Below, in pieces: positions 45,396 to 53,531 of a stretch of 64,000 bases of DNA. The stretch covers positions 3,968,001-4,032,000 of the forward strand of contig NZ_CP059067.1 in NCBI RefSeq assembly GCF_017795745.1, written 5' to 3'. Source of the DNA: Rhizobacter sp. AJA081-3 (GTDB lineage Bacteria > Pseudomonadota > Gammaproteobacteria > Burkholderiales > Burkholderiaceae_C). How positions within the stretch are numbered: the first letter of the stretch is position 1; every line of letters starts with the position of its first letter. The notes beneath the pieces were generated by a model that was not told the origin of the DNA, did no database searches, and was given only the letters and a program-made list of their open reading frames with translations. Made by a program: the position numbers and the translations under genes.

Positions 45396-48300
45396 ATGGT
45401 CGATCCAGTGCCCGACGCCGTCGCTATTCTGCTCGACGCCTATGCGCAGGCCCAGCCTCGCCGGGCGTCTGGCGGCATCCATGCCATGGCCGGATTTGCC
45501 TATCAGGCGGAGGTAGCAATCTACCGGGCCGTCACCTGTCTTGTCGCATCGAATGATTTTGGCGAAGCCGGGCGGGTTTTTGTCGAAGCCTTGTCGGATG
45601 TGGCCATTCGCAATGACAACGGGTCGTTGGTCCTGCTCCAGGTCAAGCGCACGCTGACGGCCGCGGCACTCGACAGTGCGGCAGAAGAAATGGCTGCCAT
45701 CGAAGCGGTAGACGCCACACTGGCCCAGCCGGTGAGACCGTCCTACGGCGTGGTGTGCCAGCACCGAAGTATCGAGCTCGACTGGGCGCGATTGCCCGGC
45801 TCATCACTGCACGTCGGACTGGTGAATCGCTTGCGGCTCGAAGGCCGTCTTCAGTTGCCCCAGCAACTTCCCAACCCCCGTTGGCAGGCGCTTGCCGCGT
45901 TGTGGGACTGCCATTCAGACCCATTTGGATTCCTCCATTTTGCCTTGGACCGCATCGTGCATCGGCGGGTCGATGTGGGCGATGCCGCGGCCTGCTGGGA
46001 GGTACTGGCCGAGCGTTACCAGCAAGGCCGCGTGCAGGCAGCCGACTGCGGGCACCACCTCGATGTCGCCGATGTGCTCATAGCAGAACAGGCTGCACAG
46101 CACCTGGAAGTGGGCAAGCGCGTCACCTGGGACCGCTGGCGTCGCGGCCAGTACATGCCCCGGCCCGTGTTGGCCGACGATGCCGCTCGCCGCGCCCTGG
46201 CGCTGCGCGAACAGGCCGTGCAGTCGTCCGCGGCCGAACTGAGCGTGTACTGGCTGGCCGGCCGCTCCGGGGCAGGTAAGAGCGTGGTGTTGCTCAACTG
46301 CGCGAGCGCCCTGGTGCAGGCGGGGCACAGCGTGCTTTGGCTCAAGCCGGAGGAGTTAGAGCCCGCACTGGCGCGGATTGCCCGCGGCGAAGGCTGGGCC
46401 ACGCCCGACTTTCTGGCCGTAGACGACATCTTCGACCCGGATGCGCGGGACAGGATCGACCTCGGCCGCATCAGCATTCTGGTCGACGAACAGGGTGCAC
46501 GCGATTGGCCGGTACTGCTGACCTGCGGGCCCAGCGAATTTTCAGACGACTTTGCGGAGCAGAGTCGCTTCCAAGGCTTCTCAGTTCATGCGCATGAGGT
46601 GCCGTTGCTAGACCGCGCGGAAACCGAGAGATTCGTGGTATGGGCAGCGCCGCACCTAGGCACCAGCGATCCGACTGTGGCGGCCGATCGCTGGGCCGGC
46701 CTGGCCTTGTCGCAGGGTGCCCAGGGGCAGGGCTTGATCGTCTCGGTGGCTACCGAGCTCGCCAGCGGCGACATGCGACACTTTGGGCAGCGTTTTGCAG
46801 ACCGCTTGCGCCACCATGGCGACCCTTTCGCGCTGCGCATACGGCTGTGCCTGGCCGTCAACCGCCTGTACCTGCGTGCGCCGGCCGCTTGGCTAAGCAG
46901 CGAAGACCGGGCGCACCTAGAGGACATCAACCGCGACGGCGACTTTGCGTTGGAAGCGGCCGAGGCCGGGCAGGACTGGTTACGTCTGACGCACCCGCAT
47001 TTGAGCGATGCGATCTACCCGCATTTGCTGCAACCGGCACGACCGCGCCTGTTTGCCGACGACCTGGGCGATGCCTTCCAGCGAGCCCTTGCGGGTGGGC
47101 ACGATGCACTGGCCCAGCGTCTGTTGTTGACCTTCTCCGCCAACGGGGGGCACGCCCGCGCGCAGCGCATGCAAGCGGTCGAGGAGCCACGGCTGGCCGA
47201 GCGCTGTGTCCAGGCCTGGCGTGCACACCCTGCTGGCGGCGATATCCGGCTGCAGGCCGGCATGCGCGTCAGCCTCGCCTGCTGGCCGGCAGCCCTCCCT
47301 TGGTTGGACAGGCCGATCGACAAACTGATCGCCGACGCCTTGCGTGGCATCGACCAGGCGGAGGCCCAGTTCGCTGGTCTGGGCTGGTGGCCGACTTGGT
47401 GGAACCGCCTCTGGTCCTGTCACACTGACCACACGGCACTGGTCGATTGGGCGGAGTCCCGGTTGGCCGGCAGCGCGGGTGCGCCCGAGGCGGCCTGGTC
47501 CCACGTCTGGGAAGCGGTATGGCGCGGCACGCGGGGCGAACGTCGCGAGTCCATGGCGATTGCCGCCCGCCAGTGGCTCAGTTCCCAAGGTCATAGAGCC
47601 GACTGGCACTTCGTCTGGAAGGCGCTGCGCGGCGCCTCCGATGCTGATCGGCCGTTGCTAGTGAATCTGCTGGCCACTGCGCTGCCGCACAAGGACGGCG
47701 GTCACTGGCCCCACATCTGGCAGGAGGCGCTACTTGGCCCCCCGGAAGGGCAGGATCTGGCCGGCCTGATCGCGCAGGGCTGCGACTGGCTGGGCGGGCG
47801 GGAAGACAAGGACCAGTGGGCGTACGTCTGGGAAGCGCTGCTGGCGCGGACGCAGACCTTGCCCGAGGGCTGGACGGAACTGAGCCTTGTCAAGCTGGGC
47901 TGCGACTGGCTGGGCGGGCGGGAAGACAAGGACCAGTGGGGGTACGTCTGGCAAGCGCTGCTGGCGCGGACGCAGACCTTGCCCGAGGGCTGGACGGAAC
48001 TGAGCCTTGTCGAGCTGGGCTGCGACTGGCTGGACGGGCGGGAAGACAAGGACCAGTGGGGGTACGTCTGGCAAGCGCTGCTGACGCGGACGCAGACCTT
48101 GCCCGAGGGCTGGACGGAACTGAGCCTTGTCAAGCTGGGCTGCGACTGGCTGGGCGGGCGGGAAGACAAGGACCAGTGGGGGTACGTCTGGGAAGCGCTG
48201 CTGGCGCGGACGCAGACCTTGCCCGAGGGCTGGACGGAACTGAGCCTTGTCAAGCAGGGCTGCGACTGGCTGGGCGGGCGGGAAGACAAGGACCAGTGGG

Positions 48301-49556
48301 CGTACGTCTGGGAAGCGCTGCTGGCGCGGACGCAGACCTTGCCCGAGGGCTGGACGGAACTGAGCCTTGTCAAGCTGGGCTGCGACTGGCTGGGCGGGCG
48401 GGAAGACAAGAACCAGTGGGCGTACGTCTGGGAGGCGCTGCTGGCGCGGACGCAGACCTTGCCCGAGGGCTGGACGGAACTGAGCCTTGTCAAGCAGGGC
48501 TGCGACTGGCTGGGCGGGCGGGAAGACAAGAACCAGTGGGCGTACGTCTGGGAAGCGCTGCTGGCGCGGGCGCATACCTTGCCCGAGGGCTGGGGCGAGC
48601 AGAGACTGCTCAGTGTTGGGCTCATGAATGCCGAGGGTGCCGCGAATGCAGACTTAGTTTTGCCTATCCTCAAGGCCGTCCTGCTCAGTCGTGGGCAACT
48701 TGAAGTTGCCGAGCAACGACGTGCAGATACGCTTGTCGTCCGCTGGCTACCTCAGCTTGCTGAGCTCGCGCCAGGACCTGCCAGCCATGCGCTTGAGGCG
48801 ATGCTCGACGCTCGCATGACGGCCCTACCTGGCGTCCATGATGCTGTGCGAGCATGGTGTACCGGCCATCGGAGCCATAGATCTTGGCCATTGTTGCTGG
48901 TTAAGGCGCTGACCGCTTGGCCGGAGGATCAGGCGCTTCTTGACTTGGCCGCTGAGTTGGCACTGATCGTTGAAGCACATCCAAACGCAGGCTGGCTCCA
49001 CAAGGCAGAACGTATCCTGGATCCAGTCGAGGTTGGGGACTCGCCACCGGCGCTGAGGCAATTGCTTCTGTGCATTCGCGGCCGCAAAGAAAGTCCGGCC
49101 TGGCAGGAGGTCAACCGCTGGATCGACAGCGGGCAAGAGGTGACCGCTACCGTTGTGGCTGTTGGGCGCCAAGTCGTGGTGGAGCTTGCAGGAGGCATGT
49201 TTGCGGTGCTGGCCCGACCGGGCAGCAGCCTGCGCGTCCGAGATCCAGTACGCGTGGTTGTGGCGAGCGCCAATCGAGTCATCGATCGTGTCTATGTGCG
49301 TCGGGCAGTGACTCGAGCAGAACTGCCTTGCATAGGCGAAGTGATCGAGTGCACGATCAACGGCTTCGCGCAGTACGGCGTTTTCGTGCGTGTTAACTCG
49401 GTGTCTGGTTTGATCTTGGCCCGTGAACTTCCTGCCGATCCGCAGGCGTGGGAGCAACTGCTCCCGATCAGATCGCGGTGGATGTTGCGCATCACCAATC
49501 ACACGGCAAGGGGATTCAATGGGGCGATCGTCGATCCGCCATGGGCGCTTAGTTGA
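45396..49556 (+). CDS. STAND-like NTPase with Cap4-type nuclease, tandem-repeat solenoid and S1 domain (candidate antiphage sensor)
   Basis: This is a 1386-aa protein; the ATG at 45396 follows the small gene by one base. Residues 25-110 resemble the Cap4/DUF4297 nuclease of the PD-(D/E)xK class: GFAYQAEVAIYRAV, then VEALSDVAIRN and LLQVKRTL, giving Asp and QxK active-site positions. Residues 285-470 are a P-loop ATPase with Walker A YWLAGRSGAGKSVVLL and Walker B FLAVDDIFD. From about 690 a helical solenoid begins with divergent W-x-VW-x-A repeats. It passes into seven nearly identical 40-residue repeats (795-1074, GCDWLGGREDKDQWAYVWEA). Residues 1310-1350 (GEVIECTINGFAQYGVFVRV) are an S1 OB-fold. 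This matches the effector-ATPase-sensor layout of Avs-type antiviral STAND proteins, except for the S1 end. Confidence 0.85.
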   Translation: MVDPVPDAVAILLDAYAQAQPRRASGGIHAMAGFAYQAEVAIYRAVTCLVASNDFGEAGRVFVEALSDVAIRNDNGSLVLLQVKRTLTAAALDSAAEEMAAIEAVDATLAQPVRPSYGVVCQHRSIELDWARLPGSSLHVGLVNRLRLEGRLQLPQQLPNPRWQALAALWDCHSDPFGFLHFALDRIVHRRVDVGDAAACWEVLAERYQQGRVQAADCGHHLDVADVLIAEQAAQHLEVGKRVTWDRWRRGQYMPRPVLADDAARRALALREQAVQSSAAELSVYWLAGRSGAGKSVVLLNCASALVQAGHSVLWLKPEELEPALARIARGEGWATPDFLAVDDIFDPDARDRIDLGRISILVDEQGARDWPVLLTCGPSEFSDDFAEQSRFQGFSVHAHEVPLLDRAETERFVVWAAPHLGTSDPTVAADRWAGLALSQGAQGQGLIVSVATELASGDMRHFGQRFADRLRHHGDPFALRIRLCLAVNRLYLRAPAAWLSSEDRAHLEDINRDGDFALEAAEAGQDWLRLTHPHLSDAIYPHLLQPARPRLFADDLGDAFQRALAGGHDALAQRLLLTFSANGGHARAQRMQAVEEPRLAERCVQAWRAHPAGGDIRLQAGMRVSLACWPAALPWLDRPIDKLIADALRGIDQAEAQFAGLGWWPTWWNRLWSCHTDHTALVDWAESRLAGSAGAPEAAWSHVWEAVWRGTRGERRESMAIAARQWLSSQGHRADWHFVWKALRGASDADRPLLVNLLATALPHKDGGHWPHIWQEALLGPPEGQDLAGLIAQGCDWLGGREDKDQWAYVWEALLARTQTLPEGWTELSLVKLGCDWLGGREDKDQWGYVWQALLARTQTLPEGWTELSLVELGCDWLDGREDKDQWGYVWQALLTRTQTLPEGWTELSLVKLGCDWLGGREDKDQWGYVWEALLARTQTLPEGWTELSLVKQGCDWLGGREDKDQWAYVWEALLARTQTLPEGWTELSLVKLGCDWLGGREDKNQWAYVWEALLARTQTLPEGWTELSLVKQGCDWLGGREDKNQWAYVWEALLARAHTLPEGWGEQRLLSVGLMNAEGAANADLVLPILKAVLLSRGQLEVAEQRRADTLVVRWLPQLAELAPGPASHALEAMLDARMTALPGVHDAVRAWCTGHRSHRSWPLLLVKALTAWPEDQALLDLAAELALIVEAHPNAGWLHKAERILDPVEVGDSPPALRQLLLCIRGRKESPAWQEVNRWIDSGQEVTATVVAVGRQVVVELAGGMFAVLARPGSSLRVRDPVRVVVASANRVIDRVYVRRAVTRAELPCIGEVIECTINGFAQYGVFVRVNSVSGLILARELPADPQAWEQLLPIRSRWMLRITNHTARGFNGAIVDPPWALS
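47778..48617 (+). repeat. Seven in-frame 120-bp tandem repeats inside the STAND gene
   Basis: Each unit encodes 40 residues starting GCDWLGGREDK and ending LSLVK. Units 1-6 differ from one another at only eight positions; unit 7 degenerates at its end. Seven of the eight variable positions change the amino acid (Ala/Gly, Glu/Gln, Ala/Thr, Lys/Glu, Leu/Gln, Gly/Asp, Asp/Asn) and one is silent (GAA/GAG). Older, strongly diverged copies of the same W-VW-A pattern lie just upstream (about 47480-47770). Confidence 0.97.
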
Positions 49557-49922
49557 AGATTAGCCGCTGCGCGGCAACTGACCCCCGACTCGAACACGGC
49601 GCAGGTGATCTGGCCCAGCTGACAGTAGCGCACCGCGTCCATCAACACTGCCAACACGCTGCCGTTGTCGATCACGGCTTGCTGATGGTGCTGCAGTTGC
49701 CGAGGGAGCCCGGCCCATGGCGGACCGGCCAGTCCTCCTCCAGCATGCCGAGAAGCTGTCAGTCACCAACGACTGTTCATGGCCGACAGCGTGAGTAGGC
49801 GACCGTGCCGGAAAGCTGACCTCGGGCGCGCGGCCCGGCATGCCGCGACGTCGATCCGCGGCAAGGAGTAAGACCTCGCGAAGGAGCATCGTTGTCGACC
49901 CTCAACTTGATGGGAGTCCATC
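49557..49922. other. Intergenic region before the recombinase, no gene seen
   Basis: These 366 bases contain a minus-strand open frame (49560-49889) without ribosome site or recognised domain. The region could hold an attachment site for the recombinase, but no direct repeat partner was identified in the window. Confidence 0.4.
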
Positions 49923-50546
49923 ATGGGATCCAACGTCAACGCTGTTCATCGCGAGCCGTGGAACAAGGGCAAGATCGTCGGTCAGAAAGCGCCGTTCAAG
50001 CTCAAGGACATCTGGGCTCTTCGTGTTCGTCTCCAGATGGAAAGCCGGGTGCGCGAGCTTGCCCTCTTCAACCTCGGGATCGACAGCAAGCTGCGCGGCT
50101 GCGACCTCGTCAGCCTCAAGGTCCGGGATATCTGCCACGGTGACCAGGTGGCGACACGCGCCGTGGTGATGCAGCACAAGACTCAGCGACCGGTGCAGTT
50201 CGAAATCACGCCGGCAACCCGCGATGCTGTTCAGAAGTGGATCAAGCAGGCCGGGCTGAAGGCCGAAGACTTCGTGTTCCCGAGCCGCATCCACGACTCA
50301 CCACATCTGGGAACGAGGCAGTACGCTCGAATCCTTGGTGGCTGGGTTGAGGAGCTCGGCCTCGATCCCGCCGAGTACGGCACGCACTCGATGCGCCGCA
50401 CCAAGGCCACATTGATCTACCGGCGAACCAAGAACTTGCGGGCCGTGCAACTGCTGCTCGGCCACTCCAAGCTCGAGTCGACGGTGCGGTACCTCGGCAT
50501 CGAGGTCGACGACGCGCTGGAGATCTCTGAGCAGACCGAGATCTGA
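49923..50546 (+). CDS. Compact tyrosine recombinase (phage integrase family)
   Basis: This is a 207-aa protein. The ATG at 49923 has a GGGAG ribosome site. It consists of little more than the catalytic domain. The active-site residues can be placed: Arg in DSKLRGCDLVSLKV, Lys in MQHKTQRPVQFEI, His-x-x-Arg in GTHSMRRTKATL, His in LLLGHSKLES, and the nucleophile Tyr in TVRYLGIEVDD. The N-terminal core-binding domain of larger integrases is mostly missing (about 30 residues). It may mobilise a small element or resolve dimers. It marks the right border of the accessory zone before the catabolic cluster. Confidence 0.9.
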   Translation: MGSNVNAVHREPWNKGKIVGQKAPFKLKDIWALRVRLQMESRVRELALFNLGIDSKLRGCDLVSLKVRDICHGDQVATRAVVMQHKTQRPVQFEITPATRDAVQKWIKQAGLKAEDFVFPSRIHDSPHLGTRQYARILGGWVEELGLDPAEYGTHSMRRTKATLIYRRTKNLRAVQLLLGHSKLESTVRYLGIEVDDALEISEQTEI

Positions 50547-50734
50547 TCGGAGAGTGCCGCGGGCCGGCCGGGCGGCTTTTCCAGCCGAACGGCCAGCCCG
50601 AAAGTCCCGAAAGGCGGCTCTCTGGAGCAGCCACGAACTGGAGCTCTCGGCCATGAGCGGACGGTGGGTCCTATGCCCGATAGCGGTCCCTCAGCGACAG
50701 ATCTTCGAGTGCCAGGGCAGACACTTCCTGCGTC

Positions 50735-51532
50735 TCACTCGTCGACCCGACGCGATATCGCACTCACGATCGCTTCTCGGAGTTCGAGCAGAGGAGCCCT
50801 CAGCGCATCGACTACGGCTTCCACGCGCTCAACGCTCGACACGCTGACATTCAACGAATAGCAGGTCTCCCCCAATGCGATGGGGGCGGCGAGGGCAACC
50901 ACTTCCGGCTGCCAGGAGGCGGCGCAGAAACCCGAGTCGCGCACGCTCATGATGGACTGCTCGATCTCCGCCAACAGCGGCGGCCATTGCTTTCCTCGCC
51001 GCGCCTTGAAGACTTCGTACAAAGCCTTGCGCCGCGCCGTCGAGGTCGTGGCCAGGTAGACACGTCCGAGCGAAGTCAACTCCATGGGCACGCGCTGACC
51101 AGACACGACGTTGCGAAACGCGACCCGGCGGCTGTAGCGGATGGATTCCAGGTAGACCATCTCGTCCCGATCCGGTGCGGCCAGACCGACATTGATGCGC
51201 TGACTCTCGGCAAGCGCCCGCATCAGCGGCGCGGCGATCTGCAGGATCGTCGATCCGGATCGCATGGCATGCGCAAGGCTCAGCACGGCCGGCGCCAGTC
51301 GGTAGCCCTTGCGCAGCGGTTCCTGCTGCAGCATCCCCATGCCCACGAGTGTTTGACTCAAGCGGCTGACGGTTGCCCGCGACAAGCCGGTGCGGTCAGC
51401 CAGTTCGCCGTTGCCCAGAAGATCCGAACCGGGTCGGAAGGCGCGAAGGATCTCAACGCCGCGCTCCAGAGAACGATTGGCCGGCGAGGTGCCGGGCTTG
51501 TCAGTGGATGTCCTCTTCGGCTCCGTGGGCAT
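50735..51532 (-). CDS. IclR-family transcriptional regulator
   Basis: This is a 265-aa protein. The ATG at 51532 has AAGGGG upstream. Residues 20-80 are the winged helix (SLERGVEILRAFRPGSDLLG, then ADRTGLSRATVSRLSQTL). Residues 95-260 are the IclR effector-binding domain (NVGLAAPDRDEMVYLESI, TSLGRVYLATTS, AAPIALGETCYSLNVS). It is divergent from the catabolic operon, which it most likely controls. A perfect palindrome lies in the shared control region. PcaR/PobR-like members respond to aromatic or dicarboxylic acids. Confidence 0.92.
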   Translation of the reverse strand: MPTEPKRTSTDKPGTSPANRSLERGVEILRAFRPGSDLLGNGELADRTGLSRATVSRLSQTLVGMGMLQQEPLRKGYRLAPAVLSLAHAMRSGSTILQIAAPLMRALAESQRINVGLAAPDRDEMVYLESIRYSRRVAFRNVVSGQRVPMELTSLGRVYLATTSTARRKALYEVFKARRGKQWPPLLAEIEQSIMSVRDSGFCAASWQPEVVALAAPIALGETCYSLNVSVSSVERVEAVVDALRAPLLELREAIVSAISRRVDE

Positions 51533-51585
51533 CGGTGTTCCCCTTGAAGTTATCTGCTGCCGCGAAGACAGACGCAACGCCGCCT

Positions 51586-51604
51586 ATTTCCATTCTATGG
51601 AAAT
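51586..51604. promoter_or_regulatory. Palindromic operator candidate for the IclR regulator
   Basis: ATTTCCAT, a TCT spacer and ATGGAAAT form a perfect 8-bp inverted repeat. It lies 54 bases upstream of the iclR-type start and 115 upstream of the receptor gene. TTTCC/GGAAA half-sites are common in IclR-family operators. Confidence 0.6.
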
Positions 51605-51718
51605 CAAAGGCAGACATCGCTGCCCCCTCCGCCTACTCTTCGGATCACGCAGACGCCACTCGAATCGAAGTGCCCCAGCACTCCGGCAGATGCACGGTCC
51701 ACTCATCAGGAGACAGTC

Positions 51719-52696
51719 GTGATTGCACGCAACACCGTCCTGCGGCGGCTCGCCGCCTTCGTCTTCGCCAGCGCGGCGTTCGCATCGACCCACGCTGTCG
51801 CGGCCTATCCCGACAAGCCCATCCGCCTGGTCGTGCCGTTTGCCCCGGGCGGCGGCACCGACCTGGTCGCCCGCACGCTTGCCGTCGGTATGGGCAAGGA
51901 ATTGGGACAGCAGGTCATCATCGACAACAAGCCCGGTGCGGGCACGATCATCGGCACCGACAGCGTCGCCAAGAGCCCGGCGGATGGCTACAGCATCGTC
52001 ATCGCGACCTTCGCCCATGCCGTCAACCCGAGCCTGATGGCGAAGCTGCCGTTCGACACCAGCAAGGCCTTCGCACCGATCTCGCTGATTGCCAAGGGAC
52101 CGAACGTCCTGGTCGTGCGGGCCGACAGCCCCTTCAAATCGGTCAAGGACGTGATTGCAGCGGCCAAAGCCAAGCCTGGCAAGCTGACCTACGCCTCGCA
52201 GGGCAACGGCACCTCCGCGCATCTGGCGGGTGAGATGTTCACCAACCTGGCCAAGGTCGAGATGACCCACGTGCCCTACCGCGGCGCGGGCCCGGCCATC
52301 ACCGACCTGCTCGGTGGCCAGGTCGACATGATCTTCGGCACGGCCGCCGCCGTTGCGAGCTTCGTCGACAGCGGCAAGCTTCGGGCGATCGGCGTCACCT
52401 CCGTGAGCCCCTCCCCGGCGCTGAAGGGCGTGGCGCCCATCGGCCAGGACGTGGCGGGCTACCAGGTGGAAAGCTGGTATGGCCTGTACGCCCCGACCGG
52501 CACCCCGGCCGACGTGATCGCCAAGCTCAGTTCTGCTGCCAAGAAAGCAGCCGCGAGCCCCGACTTCGCCCAGAAGATCGAGCAAGAAGGTTTGACGATC
52601 GTCGCGAGCGACCCTGCCGAACTCGACCGCTACGTGAAGGCCGAAGAAGTGCGCTGGAAAAAGATCGTCAAGGAGAACAACATCAAGTCGGAATGA
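51719..52696 (+). CDS. Tripartite tricarboxylate transporter receptor (Bug/TctC family)
   Basis: This is a 325-aa protein. The GTG at 51719 has an AGGAGA ribosome site and opens a Sec signal peptide (RRLAAFVFASAAFASTHAVA). The mature start AYPDKPIRLVVPFAPGGGTD is the hallmark of Bug proteins, followed by IDNKPGAGTIIGTD and MTHVPYRGAGPAITDLLGG. These periplasmic receptors capture carboxylates. The membrane partners (TctA/TctB) are not in the window, so the receptor probably works with one encoded elsewhere or in sensing. It is the first gene of the catabolic operon. Confidence 0.95.
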   Translation: MIARNTVLRRLAAFVFASAAFASTHAVAAYPDKPIRLVVPFAPGGGTDLVARTLAVGMGKELGQQVIIDNKPGAGTIIGTDSVAKSPADGYSIVIATFAHAVNPSLMAKLPFDTSKAFAPISLIAKGPNVLVVRADSPFKSVKDVIAAAKAKPGKLTYASQGNGTSAHLAGEMFTNLAKVEMTHVPYRGAGPAITDLLGGQVDMIFGTAAAVASFVDSGKLRAIGVTSVSPSPALKGVAPIGQDVAGYQVESWYGLYAPTGTPADVIAKLSSAAKKAAASPDFAQKIEQEGLTIVASDPAELDRYVKAEEVRWKKIVKENNIKSE

Positions 52697-52728
52697 GACG
52701 GCTCGCTGAATTCGATTCGGAGAACACC

Positions 52729-53526
52729 ATGAGCTTCACCTTGATTGACCTGAAGGTCGAATCCGCGATCGCGACGATCACCCTGAACCGCCCCGACAAG
52801 CGCAACGCGATGAGCGACGCGATGCGCGGCGAGTTCATCGAGGCGCTGGAGATGGTCGCGGCCGACAAGGCCATCAAGGCCCTGGTGCTGACCGGCGCCG
52901 GCAAGGGCTTCTGCGCCGGCGGCGACATCAGCGGCATGGAGAAGCGCATGAACGCGCCAGCAGGCGAGGTGGGCTTCAACGGCTGGCACCGACAGCAGCG
53001 TGTGCACCACACGCAGGCCCTGCTGCACACGATGCCCAAGCCCGTGATCGCGGCGGTCAACGGCGCAGCGTCCGGCCTGGGCGCCGACACGGCGCTGGCC
53101 TGCGACTTCATCATCGCCAGCGAGTGGGCGAACTTCACCTGGTCCTACATCCACCGCGGGATCATCCCGGACGGCGGTGGCATGTACTTCCTGCCGCGTC
53201 GCGTGGGCTTGGCCAAGGCCAAGGAACTGATCTTCACCGGCCGCAAGGTCGATGTGGACGAAGCCCTGAAGCTGGGCATCGTCGACCGCAAGACCTCCGG
53301 CGACACCCTGCTGCAAGACGCTCAGGCCTGGGCGGCCGAACTCGGCAAGGGCTCGTCGACCGCACTGGCGCTGACCAAGACCATCCTGAACCAGAGCTTC
53401 GAGTTGTCTTCGCACGACGTGTTCGCGCAGGGCAGCCAGGCCCAGGGCATCTGCTACACGAGCACCGAGCACCGCGATTCGGTGATGGCCTTCCTGGCGA
53501 AGTCGGCACCCGCCGCGCAGGAGTGA
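52729..53526 (+). CDS. Enoyl-CoA hydratase/isomerase family protein
   Basis: This is a 265-aa crotonase. The ATG at 52729 has a GGAGA site; an ATG at 52693 overlaps the receptor gene but gives an untypical start. The two oxyanion-hole segments are visible: LTGAGKGFCAGGDISGMEKR and NGAASGLGADTALACDFIIA, followed by HRGIIPDGGGMYFLPRRVGL. Substrate selection cannot be read off. It hydrates or isomerises an unsaturated acyl-CoA in the pathway of the following genes. Confidence 0.93.
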   Translation: MSFTLIDLKVESAIATITLNRPDKRNAMSDAMRGEFIEALEMVAADKAIKALVLTGAGKGFCAGGDISGMEKRMNAPAGEVGFNGWHRQQRVHHTQALLHTMPKPVIAAVNGAASGLGADTALACDFIIASEWANFTWSYIHRGIIPDGGGMYFLPRRVGLAKAKELIFTGRKVDVDEALKLGIVDRKTSGDTLLQDAQAWAAELGKGSSTALALTKTILNQSFELSSHDVFAQGSQAQGICYTSTEHRDSVMAFLAKSAPAAQE

Positions 53527-53531
53527 AAAGG

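Noticed and set aside
44207-45397. 396-codon minus-strand frame with a faint HNH-like word in a neighbouring frame
   Set aside because: No full zinc or HNH set, no ribosome site, and Ser/Arg/Cys-rich composition; it also overlaps the small plus-strand gene with a good ribosome site.
47778-48617. CRISPR-like array
   Set aside because: The units are directly adjacent without spacers, are a multiple of three long and keep one open reading frame, so they are protein repeats.
47702-48673. Long minus-strand open frames across the tandem repeats
   Set aside because: They are shadows produced by the 120-bp periodicity of the plus-strand STAND gene, without ribosome sites or domains.
49560-49889. 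109-codon minus-strand frame before the recombinase
   Set aside because: No start signal or domain; probably non-coding.
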